Of a DNA stretch of 64,000 bases, positions 36,705 through 44,864 are shown one piece after another. Numbering within the stretch: position 1 is the stretch's first letter; each line of letters opens with the position of its first letter. The notes under the pieces are model-generated. The model was not told the origin of the DNA, did no database searches, and saw only the letters and a program-made list of their open reading frames with translations. A program made the translations under genes and the position numbers. Source of the DNA: Bilophila sp964369665. Its GTDB lineage: Bacteria > Desulfobacterota > Desulfovibrionia > Desulfovibrionales > Desulfovibrionaceae. Where the stretch lies: contig CAYJFS010000002.1 of assembly GCA_964369665.1 (NCBI GenBank), positions 371,132 to 435,131 of the forward strand. Direction: 5' to 3'.

Positions 36705-37361
36705 TCAGGTAATATTTTTTATTGGGCATAGGTTACAATGAGGTTGTTTGCTGTGGCACCAATTCTTACATGCTCGAACAATTAAAGCATGGTATTCATT
36801 AAAAAGTTGGATATCCTCTGGTAAGTTATCTAGGTAAAGCATACGTATATCTTCATATGAAGCTTTTTGTGTTATGATATTGTGTCGAACAAGGATACGT
36901 CTAGTATATGCATCAACAACAAATGTTGGCTTTTTAAGAGCATAAAGTAAGATAGAATCCGCTGTTTCTGGACCAACACCATAAACAGAGAGTAGTTCTT
37001 TACGGGTTTTTGGGTATGGTATGTCTATAAAGAAGTCAAAAGAAAAAGAGCAACGATCAGAAAAATATTGTAATAGAGCTTTAAGTCGTTTGGTTTTAAT
37101 ATTGAAGAAACCTGCAGGTCTAATCATTGATGCTAATTCAGTATCAGTAAGGGCAAGTAACCTAGGTCCATCATGTAAGATGTTTGCTTGCTCAAGATTT
37201 TTGAGTGCTTTTTCTACATTTGTCCAAGAGGTGTTTTGTGTAAGTATAGCGCCAACAATCACTTCTAAAGGTGTTTGGGCAGGCCACCATCCACTTGGCT
37301 TTAGTGTTCTTAATAAATTTTTGTATATTTGTAGAAGAATAGTACTATATTTTTGATGCAT
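36705..37361 (-). CDS. Endonuclease III-like HhH-GPD DNA glycosylase (COG2231 type)
   Basis: A 218-residue base-excision glycosylase. The family start 'GWWPAQTPLEVIVGAILTQNTSWTNVEKAL' is followed by a helix-hairpin-helix 'LLSVYGVGPETADSIL' and the catalytic Asp150 in 'FVVDAYTRRIL'. Four C-terminal cysteines (198, 202, 209, 212) would hold a 4Fe-4S cluster. The Lys that gives E. coli endonuclease III its lyase activity is replaced by Glu132, so this is more likely a monofunctional glycosylase (MagIII-like, alkylated purines) than true Nth. Substrate is inferred. Confidence 0.83.
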   Translation of the reverse strand: MHQKYSTILLQIYKNLLRTLKPSGWWPAQTPLEVIVGAILTQNTSWTNVEKALKNLEQANILHDGPRLLALTDTELASMIRPAGFFNIKTKRLKALLQYFSDRCSFSFDFFIDIPYPKTRKELLSVYGVGPETADSILLYALKKPTFVVDAYTRRILVRHNIITQKASYEDIRMLYLDNLPEDIQLFNEYHALIVRACKNWCHSKQPHCNLCPIKNIT

Positions 37362-37612
37362 AAGGATTTATTTTAAGAGTCTTGTGTATAACTATTTGTA
37401 TTATTTACTAAAAATAAGTAATATGTATTAAAAAGAGTATCTTTTTAGTTAGTATAAAGAAGAATATAAGCGGCTTATGGTTTATTTAAGTATTTATAAT
37501 CAATTAGTATACTTAAATTTAGTATAAATAAATTTTTTTAGTAAAAAAGATAAAAACAGTTGCATGATAAGCTTGTTTTTTATATAAGCACATTTCAAAT
37601 ATTTGTAAGTTT

Positions 37613-37689
37613 GGAGCGGTAGTTAAGGTGGTTATAACGCCGGCTTGTCACGCCGGAGGCCGAGGGTTCGAGTCCCTTCCGCTCCGCCA
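37613..37689 (+). tRNA. tRNA-Asp (GUC)
   Basis: 77 bases including an encoded CCA. The acceptor stem GGAGCGG pairs with CCGCTCC, the anticodon loop is CTTGTCACG with anticodon GTC, and the T-arm contains GTTCGAGTC. The cloverleaf folds fully. It stands alone, with 250 bp upstream and 350 bp downstream of AT-rich DNA. Confidence 0.96.
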
Positions 37690-38040
37690 TATCATTTTCT
37701 AATTTAGCTTTTCAAATCTTAAAGTTCTAAAAAATGTAGTAAATAAGTCTAATTATCTAAAAGGTAATGAATAACATTATATGTTGGGTAGACAGATAGA
37801 TTTTTTGTCTGCTAAGACAATATATAGTTAACAAAAGTTTTTCAATATTTTTTATTTATTAGATCTTTTCTTATTTATGTAAAATTATAATTTACACAAT
37901 TTTCTTATTTGTATATTTTCTTATTCATATATTTTCTTATTCATATATTTTCTTATTCATATATTTTTATGTTTTATATTTAGTATTTTTTAATTAAGAA
38001 AAATACTTATTTATTAATAATTATTTGAAGTTCAATAAAA
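37690..38040. other. 351-bp AT-rich region before the surface-protein gene
   Basis: No gene was seen. The region holds the 16-bp tandem repeat at 37905-37968 and otherwise AT-rich sequence that would contain the promoter of the autotransporter-like gene. A -10/-35 pair could not be singled out. Confidence 0.5.
37905..37968. repeat. 16-bp tandem repeat upstream of the autotransporter-like gene
   Basis: The unit TTATTCATATATTTTC occurs at 37921-37936 and 37937-37952 exactly, at 37953-37968 with the last base changed, and once more in degenerate form at 37905-37920 (TTATTTGTATATTTTC). It ends about 70 bp before the ATG at 38041, so it lies where a promoter would be expected. Confidence 0.85.
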
Positions 38041-40526
38041 ATGGTCATATTCAAGCTAAAGTTTTTTAGTAATTATATCCTAGTATTTTTGATATTATAT
38101 GGAGTTTTGTATGGTTATCATCAGAAGATAATTAAATGTAGTTATGATAAGGTTAGCTTGAATTCTACATATATAGGTCAAATGAAGGGAGTAATACCAT
38201 ATTCACAGAATATTTTTTATTCTAGAGAAATAAAAAGTATTCATAAATGGTTCCTGTTTTTTGAAGTTCAAAAAATAAGTATTTTTATTATTAATTATTT
38301 CATAATATATAATTACATTAAACAATTTTTATTTTTTCAAGATATTCGAAACATAATCCAGCTTTTGAGAAGCAGAAAAACTACTCAAAAAATGAATAAG
38401 CGTAGAGGGTTACCAATTGTTGCTGGAGGTTTTTCTGGCAGGGGTGGTGGTAGACCAGATACGCTTGGAGGGGCAGAGAGAGAAGAAAGTAGTGATGAAG
38501 AAGAAAGTAGTGGTGAAGAAGAAAGTAGTTTTTCATTTAATTATAGACCAGGTCCTTATGGATGCTCAGGAACGGATACATCAAGTCCAGCATCACCACC
38601 TTCTGCGCCACCCAACTCACCATCAAGTCCAGCATCACCACCTTCTGCGCCACCCAACTCACCATCAAGTCCAGCNNNNNNNNNNNNNNNNNNNNNNNNN
38701 NNNNNNNNNNNNNNNNNNNNNNNNNNNNNNNNNNNNNNNNNNNNNNNNNNNNNNNNNNNNNNNNNNNNNNNNNNNCATCAAGTCCAGCATCACCACCTTC
38801 TGCGCCACCCAACTCACCATCAAGTCCAGCGTCTCCAGATCCTACGCCATTTAATTCACCATCAAATCCATCGTCTCCAGCTCCTACGCCATTTAATTCA
38901 CCATCAAGTCCAGCGTCTCCAGCTCCTGTTCATTGTCCATCTCCTGATACATGTTCTTGTTTGCTTGATAGAGCAGGTCCTAGTGGAATATCAAGAGCAG
39001 GTAGTGAGAGTTCTGATACAGACTCAATAAATTCTATACTAAGTTGTTTAGAAGGTTCTTCGGATTTTTCAGAGTTAGAAGCATTATCTACATCAAGTTT
39101 TGAGCTTGTTGAAAAAGGAGAAACTTCTGGACAATTAAGATCAACAGGGTCTTCTTCAAGTAGTATAAGTATGTTGGGTGTAAGATCTAGTACACCAGAT
39201 GTTTTTGATGTGGAGACAGATCAGAGTGATGATGGATCTGGATCAGATGTAAGTATGTTAGGCAGGCGTTGTAGTGTAGCAAATGTTTCTGATTTAGACT
39301 CAGATTGTGATAATAATAAAAATGGAACTGTTCATACTTCAGGTCTTCAAAATAGTGCTCATTATGATGATTCAGAAGAAGATGATGGTTATGAAGGAGA
39401 TGATGAAGAAGAGGAAGAAAAAATAAAATATCATTCATTTACCTATAGAGAAGACGGTAATGGAAAAGATTGTATGGCTCCTCCACCACAGATTTTACAG
39501 GGTGGAGTTTTACCTGGTGGCTTAAATCATGCTAATATTTTTCAGCCATATAAACCCAAAAACTTAAAAAAGAAAAAGAATATAGTGTATGTAGATCCAA
39601 AACCATACCTGCATTCTTTTAAAGAGCTTATTCAGGTACGTTCTTCACTATTACAGTCTACAAAACACATTATGGATGCCTTTACATATACTGTATCTAG
39701 AAATCCATCAATAAAAGTATGTAAGTTTTATGCAGGTGGATATTCCAATAAACAAAAACAAAAAAATAGTGTAATGAATACAGTAGAAGCAGGCTTTATT
39801 TTTAGGGTTACTGGGCCAATATATTATGGGTTTTCATGTGCTCAAACAAAGTTGAACGAAGGCTCAATTGAGCGATTAAAGGCAAAATTATGGACAACCT
39901 ATTTTTCAAATGTTGTTTTATGGAATCCTGAATCTTCTGGACCTGTTGTATCTATAGAATATACCTATGGGATGACACATGGTGGATTACGTAGATTATA
40001 TAATATAGAAAAGGTTGTAGGAAAAAGAAAGAGTTGTCTTTCAGGAGTATCAAGTGGGGTCTTAGGATTTTTAGGCTATAGAATGATCTTATTTGATAAT
40101 AAATATACATTAATACCTTATAGTAAATATATATGTACTTCTTTGGATTTAGATAGCTTTCAAGAAAAAGGTGGTCCATTCCCAGCATCTTTAAGGCCAA
40201 TGAAAGATCAGTTACAAGAATATCATTTGGGTATAGAAAGTGGCTGGAACATAACAGAAGCTTTTCAATTAGATAGTTGGACTTCTATAGTATTAAGTAA
40301 AGAAGAAAATAAAACCAAGTGTTCTATTTATGTATTGGGAACAGAACCTATACAAAATATACTAATACCAAAAAAGAAACAGCAGTATAAACAGTTAGAA
40401 ATAGGTAGTTCTATACAGTATAATATTACTCGTCATGCCAAAGTCAGTGTAAAACTTCAGACTCGTTTTGGATCTGGTTCAGATATAAAGTATATACTTG
40501 GTGGCCATGTAAGCTATGAATTTTAA
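38041..40526 (+). CDS. Repeat-rich autotransporter-like surface protein (interrupted by an assembly gap)
   Basis: One gene read in two apparent frames either side of 100 Ns; the true gap should restore one frame. N-terminus: hydrophobic signal-like 'YILVFLILYGVLYG', then basic, acidic ('SSDEEESSGEEESS') and Ser/Pro-rich stretches with a 14-residue repeat SSPASPPSAPPNSP. Next come two related units ('SMLGVRSSTPDVFDVETD', 'SMLGRRCSVANVSDLDSD') and an acidic run. The last 300 residues look like an outer-membrane beta-barrel, alternating aromatic strands ending in Phe ('GGHVSYEF'), as in type V autotransporters. The ATG at 38392 is an alternative start but lacks a signal. Lawsonia has a described autotransporter (LatA); identity with it is not tested here. 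Confidence 0.7.
38581..38945 (+). repeat. 42-bp tandem repeat coding for SSPASPPSAPPNSP, collapsed at the N gap
   Basis: Units start at 38581, 38623 and 38665 before the gap and at 38778, 38820, 38862 and 38904 after it, exactly 42 bp apart on each side. The first units are near identical; those from 38820 onward diverge (SSPASPDPTPFNSP, SNPSSPAPTPFNSP). Each is 14 codons, so copy number can vary without a frameshift. The last unit runs into unique sequence near 38930-38945. Confidence 0.9.
38676..38775. other. Assembly gap of 100 Ns inside the tandem repeat
   Basis: Exactly 100 Ns, the conventional placeholder for unknown length. Eleven bases of a repeat unit are present before it and two bases precede the next unit after it, so the missing length should be 29 bp plus a whole number of 42-bp units. 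100 does not fit this series. Confidence 0.95.
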
Positions 40527-40540
40527 TATAGGGTGTAATT

Positions 40541-42871
40541 CTAATAGGATGGTGGATGGAACCTTTTAATTCTTAATGCATTCAAAACAACTGAGAGTGA
40601 TGACAGTGCCATGGCTGTTCCTGCTATCATTGGTGAAAGAAGTGGTCCACCAAAAATTTTGAGTACTCCTGCTGCAACAGGAATACAAATAATATTATAA
40701 CTAAAAGCCCAAAAGAGGTTTTGTCTAATATTAGTAAGAGCCATACGTCCTAAGAGTAATGCTGTTACAACATGCTTTAGAGGGCTTGGTGATGTTGCAG
40801 ATTGTAATAAAACAATATCACTTGTTTCAATGGCAATATCTATCCCGTTACCCATAGCTATACCTACATTTGCTCTAGCTAGTGCTGGAGCATCATTAAT
40901 TCCATCGCCTACCATTCCAACATAGAGACCGCTATCTTGTAGTTCATGTATAGTTCTTTCTTTACCTTCTGGTAGCACGTCTGCAATAACTTGGTTCAGG
41001 TGAAGTTGTTTTGCTATTGATTCAGCCGTTTGTGGATTATCTCCAGTAAGCATAATTGTTTTTATACCCATTTTTTGAAGCTTGTATGTGACACTTTTAC
41101 TTTCTTTTCTAATAGGATCTGTAACAGCAAAAATACTGACAAGACTTCCATTTATTGCCATAAATAGTGGTGTAAAGTTTGATGATGAAAGTTTTTCAAT
41201 ATGTGTATTAGATTGTGTAAGAATATCAAAATCAATATGGAATTCTTTAAGAAAAGATTTTTTCCCAAGAAGGATGGTAATGGCTTCATTATTAAACATT
41301 ATTTCGCCTCGAATGCCTTTTCCTGGGTATGCTATGAAATTTGTAACAGGATAGAAAGAAAGGTTATGTTTATGTGCAGCTTTGACAATAGCCTCTGCAA
41401 AAGGATGTTCTGAAACTGACTCTAGAGAAGCAGCTAATCGTAAAAGTTCATTGTTATGAAAGTTATTTAACGAGATAATTTGAACAAGATGTGGCTTACC
41501 TTCAGTTAATGTTCCAGTTTTATCAAAAACAATAGTATTAAGCTTTCCAACATGTTCTAGTGCTGTACCTGTTTTTATTAAAATACCAAGTTGTGCACCT
41601 CTTCCAGTAGCCATAACTATAGAGATAGGGGTTGCAAGTCCTAAAGCACAAGGACAGGATATAACAAGAACAGCTGTAAAGATGCTAATAGCTTCAGATG
41701 AAGACATTCCTCCAAGTATAAACCAATATAAACCACTTAGGATTGCTATTGCTATGACGATAGGAACAAAAACAAGGCTTATTTGATCAGCTAATCTAGC
41801 TATGGGTGCTTTAGAGCTTTGTGCATTACGGACAAGTTTAATAATGTGTGCTAAGGCTGTGTTTGATCCTATTTTTTCTGCTTGCATAATGAATGCACCA
41901 GAAAGGTTTATTGTACCACCTATAACAGTATCACCATTTGTAACAAATACAGGCATTGGCTCTCCTGTTAACATAGAAATATCTATGCTTGAAGAGCCTT
42001 GTATAATTTTTCCATCTACAGGAATTTTTGAGCCTGGGCGTACTTGAATATGGTCGCCTATTTGGATTTTTTTTATAGGTATTTCTTCAAAAAAATTTTT
42101 TTGATCATGTGAGGAGGATAAGCGAAATGCTGTCTCTGGAATAAGCTTCATAAGACTGCTTATAGCATCAGACATACGAAATTTTGATAATGATTCTAGA
42201 TGTTTACCTAAAGATATTAAGCTAATAAGTACTGCTGTAGATTCAAAATATAATCCTGATATTGTTGATGTATTTTCTAACGCAATATGTATAGTAGCGC
42301 TTATACTATATATAAATGCTGCTCCAGTACCTAATGCAACAAGGCTATCCATATTGGGAGTCATTTTAAAAATAGAAGGTATGCCCATTATATAAAAATT
42401 CCGTCCAGACCAAACAACAGGAATAGTAAGAGCAAGTTGAGCAAGAGCATTTTTTAATGGGTGCAAATCAGGATTAAGTATATCTGGAAGAGGTATGCCC
42501 CACATATATCCCATAGATATAATGAGGATACATATTGTAAATATGAATTCTGGAATAAGACGTTGTTTTGCTTGTTGAAGATAAAGGCGTGTATTTTTTT
42601 GCTGTTGATTCCATGTATCTTCTTCAGATAGATCATCTTCTTCAAGATAGCTAGCAGTAAAGCCAGATTTTTCTATTTGTAAAATAACCGTATGTATAAG
42701 TTTAGTATAATCAACATCAGGTTTAGGTGTAAGTGTTGCCATGGAGTTTGTTAAACTTACTGTTACTGAAATAATACCATTAATTCCACTTAAAGTTTGT
42801 TCAAGTCTTGAGGAGCATGAGCTACAATGCATACCTGAAATAAGAAAATGGAGTTGGTTACTTTTCGACAT
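40541..42871 (-). CDS. copA: Copper-exporting P1B-type ATPase
   Basis: A 776-residue heavy-metal P-type ATPase. One N-terminal HMA domain with C16-x-x-C19 ('GMHCSSCSSRLEQTL'), eight predicted membrane segments, the Cu(I) intramembrane motif C406-P-C408, the phosphorylated Asp450 in 'DKTGTLTEG', 'SEHPFAEAI' (nucleotide-binding HP motif) and 'GDGINDAPAL'. CPC plus HMA and the C-terminal region indicate monovalent copper (or silver) export to the periplasm. It is convergent with the surface-protein gene at 14 bp. No copper-responsive regulator is adjacent. Confidence 0.92.
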   Translation of the reverse strand: MSKSNQLHFLISGMHCSSCSSRLEQTLSGINGIISVTVSLTNSMATLTPKPDVDYTKLIHTVILQIEKSGFTASYLEEDDLSEEDTWNQQQKNTRLYLQQAKQRLIPEFIFTICILIISMGYMWGIPLPDILNPDLHPLKNALAQLALTIPVVWSGRNFYIMGIPSIFKMTPNMDSLVALGTGAAFIYSISATIHIALENTSTISGLYFESTAVLISLISLGKHLESLSKFRMSDAISSLMKLIPETAFRLSSSHDQKNFFEEIPIKKIQIGDHIQVRPGSKIPVDGKIIQGSSSIDISMLTGEPMPVFVTNGDTVIGGTINLSGAFIMQAEKIGSNTALAHIIKLVRNAQSSKAPIARLADQISLVFVPIVIAIAILSGLYWFILGGMSSSEAISIFTAVLVISCPCALGLATPISIVMATGRGAQLGILIKTGTALEHVGKLNTIVFDKTGTLTEGKPHLVQIISLNNFHNNELLRLAASLESVSEHPFAEAIVKAAHKHNLSFYPVTNFIAYPGKGIRGEIMFNNEAITILLGKKSFLKEFHIDFDILTQSNTHIEKLSSSNFTPLFMAINGSLVSIFAVTDPIRKESKSVTYKLQKMGIKTIMLTGDNPQTAESIAKQLHLNQVIADVLPEGKERTIHELQDSGLYVGMVGDGINDAPALARANVGIAMGNGIDIAIETSDIVLLQSATSPSPLKHVVTALLLGRMALTNIRQNLFWAFSYNIICIPVAAGVLKIFGGPLLSPMIAGTAMALSSLSVVLNALRIKRFHPPSY

Positions 42872-43069
42872 ACATACTCCCTATAGACATTATGATTATA
42901 ATACTTGTTGATAGTATTTATATACAGTATGCTGTATTCTGGAGTCTATTATTCATTGCTTATTTATAGTATATATATGTATCTTTGAAAAAGAGTAGTA
43001 AAAAAGCATATGTGGTGTTTTTTGTTAATTTTTTGAAGGTAATATTAAGAAATATATGTAGTAGGATTT

Positions 43070-44032
43070 ATGAAAAGCTTGTTTTGTTTTTTTTATATTT
43101 TATTGATTGTTTCTGTATGTTATGCAGATATGATGCATGAACTTTGGGGACCTTCAGAGCTTGATGCACTGCCTTCTGATAAAAAAGGCTATATTCCTAA
43201 TGATACATCTTTACCAAAAGATGATGGTACTTGTTATAAAAGATCTTCTATCTCAAAGGTTAAAATAGGGACAATACGTAGGGTTGATGATATACCAAAT
43301 ACAAAAGTTGTAGCATTAACCTTTGATATGTGTGAGCTTGCTATAAGAACAACAGGGTATAATGCAGCTATTGTTAATTTTTTACGTTTACATAAAATAC
43401 CAGCTACATTTTTTCTAGGTGGTAAGTGGATGAAAAGTCATCCTGAAAGAGCTATGCAGCTTATAGTAGACCCTCTTTTTGAAGTTGGCAGTCATGCATG
43501 GACACATGGTAACTTTGGAATTATGAGCCCTTTGAAAATGAGAGAACAAATACTATGGACACAGGCACAATATAATGTGTTAAGAAGACAGATAATAGAA
43601 CGTATAAAATCAAAAAATAGCTCTTTATCTAGCCATAATATCCCAGAGTGCCTTAAGCTTTTTCGCTTACCTTATGGACGATGCACAAATCAAGCTTTAG
43701 CTATGCTTGCAGATTTAGGATTGAATGTTATTCAGTGGGATATTGTTGCAGAAAGACATCAAGATAATAGTTTACCTGGTCTAGAACAAGATATCGTTCA
43801 TAAAGTAAGAGCAGGTTCTATTATTCTTTTTCATGCCAACTGTGTTCCTATTGGTTCTGAAAAGTTACTTCAAAGAACAGTTGAAGCATTAAAACTTCAA
43901 GGGTATCAATTTGTTACAGTGAGTGAATTACTTACAATGGGTAAGCCTCAATATGTGATGGAAGGATACTTTTTAGTGCCTGGAGATAATTTATCTTTAG
44001 ATAAGAAGTTTGGTATTGATGGAACAGGATAG
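43070..44032 (+). CDS. Secreted polysaccharide deacetylase (NodB domain)
   Basis: A 320-residue protein with a signal peptide ('SLFCFFYILLIVSVCYA', cut near residue 19). The NodB domain begins at about residue 78: motif 1 is 'LTFDMCE' (catalytic Asp present, second Asp of TFDD replaced, as in the known FDxCE subgroup), motif 2 'SHAWTHGN' supplies the two metal His, motif 3 is 'FRLPYGRC' and a late motif is 'ILFHAN'. It probably removes acetyl groups from peptidoglycan or another envelope glycan in the periplasm. Divergent from copA over 198 bp. Confidence 0.87.
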   Translation: MKSLFCFFYILLIVSVCYADMMHELWGPSELDALPSDKKGYIPNDTSLPKDDGTCYKRSSISKVKIGTIRRVDDIPNTKVVALTFDMCELAIRTTGYNAAIVNFLRLHKIPATFFLGGKWMKSHPERAMQLIVDPLFEVGSHAWTHGNFGIMSPLKMREQILWTQAQYNVLRRQIIERIKSKNSSLSSHNIPECLKLFRLPYGRCTNQALAMLADLGLNVIQWDIVAERHQDNSLPGLEQDIVHKVRAGSIILFHANCVPIGSEKLLQRTVEALKLQGYQFVTVSELLTMGKPQYVMEGYFLVPGDNLSLDKKFGIDGTG

Positions 44033-44180
44033 ATTAAAAAATATTTGTACATGTTTAGTCTTACTAGCTTTGTTTATCCAACATTTTGTAAAATTTTGTT
44101 CTTCAGAGGATATAAAACATACTTTAATTAAAGTTTTTGAATTTAGTTGGGAATTTTTGGGATCCCTAATAATTATGTAG
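44019..44180 (+). CDS. Possible small membrane protein overlapping the deacetylase gene end
   Basis: An open frame of 53 residues starts at an ATG 14 bp inside the end of the deacetylase gene and runs to TAG at 44178. The predicted product begins 'MEQDRLKNICTCLVLLALF', with one hydrophobic segment of about 18 residues, and ends 'FEFSWEFLGSLIIM'. Overlap and hydrophobicity suggest a coupled small membrane protein, but the sequence is short and AT-rich so it could be chance. I recognise no family. From 44181 to 44377 nothing was seen. Confidence 0.3.
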   Translation: MEQDRLKNICTCLVLLALFIQHFVKFCSSEDIKHTLIKVFEFSWEFLGSLIIM

Positions 44181-44377
44181 TATGAATATTTTTTTGGTTA
44201 TGTAAAACCATAGAAGACTGTGGAGTAGAAAAAGCTTAAGCTATTTCTAATGAGGTTAACTTCCTATGTTGCACATCATTAGTATTATAGAGGGATATTA
44301 TTTTTAAGGTAGAGAAGATTTTAAAGTAATTACAGGTATATATAATCCATGTGTATTTATAAGAGTTTATAAAAGAT

Positions 44378-44842
44378 ATGCATATTGTTCTTTATCAGCC
44401 AGAAATACCACAAAATACAGGTAACATTGCTCGATTATGTGCAGCTACACAGGTACCTCTCCATTTAATAGAACCTTTAGGTTTTAGTTTAGAAGATAAA
44501 TATTTAAAACGAGCAGGTCTTGATTATTGGAAAAACGTTAGATTGTATGTTTGGCCAGATTTAGATACGTATCTTTCTACTGAGGGGAAGAATCGTAGAG
44601 TTGTTTTAAACAGTACACATGGAGTTACACCTTTTTATCATTTTATGTTTACTGAAAAAGATGCATTGATATTTGGACGTGAAACTGCAGGATTACCTAT
44701 AGAGATTTGGAAGCAATTTGAACATACTATTCAAATTCCTACATATACGACTGTCCGTAGTTTAAATTTATCTACAGCAGCAGGTATTATTTTATATCAT
44801 GCTCTTATTAATACAAATATAATCAGTAGAATATATAATTAG
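44378..44842 (+). CDS. trmL: tRNA (cytidine/uridine-34-2'-O)-methyltransferase
   Basis: SPOUT-class enzyme that 2'-O-methylates the wobble base of certain tRNA-Leu species. The family start 'MHIVLYQPEIPQNTGNIARLCAAT' is nearly diagnostic, followed by 'HLIEPLGFSLEDKYLKRAGLDYW', 'LIFGRETAGLP' and the knot motif 'IPTYTTVRSLNLSTAAGIILYHAL'. Length of 154 residues is normal. Followed 22 bp later by the MATE gene. Confidence 0.93.
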   Translation: MHIVLYQPEIPQNTGNIARLCAATQVPLHLIEPLGFSLEDKYLKRAGLDYWKNVRLYVWPDLDTYLSTEGKNRRVVLNSTHGVTPFYHFMFTEKDALIFGRETAGLPIEIWKQFEHTIQIPTYTTVRSLNLSTAAGIILYHALINTNIISRIYN

Positions 44843-44864
44843 GTATAAGATAAGGAAGGAACTA

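Noticed and set aside
37781..37815. Hairpin downstream of tRNA-Asp (GTAGACA/TGTCTGC)
   Set aside because: Short, imperfect, with the T run in the loop and not after the stem.
37905..37968. Possible CRISPR array
   Set aside because: Repeats are 16 bp and directly adjacent with no spacers, and there are no cas genes.
38417..38854. Other frames across the Ser/Pro repeat and N gap, giving His/Leu-rich proteins
   Set aside because: They are shadows of the 42-bp repeat read out of frame; repeat phase and the downstream barrel support the SSPASPP frame.
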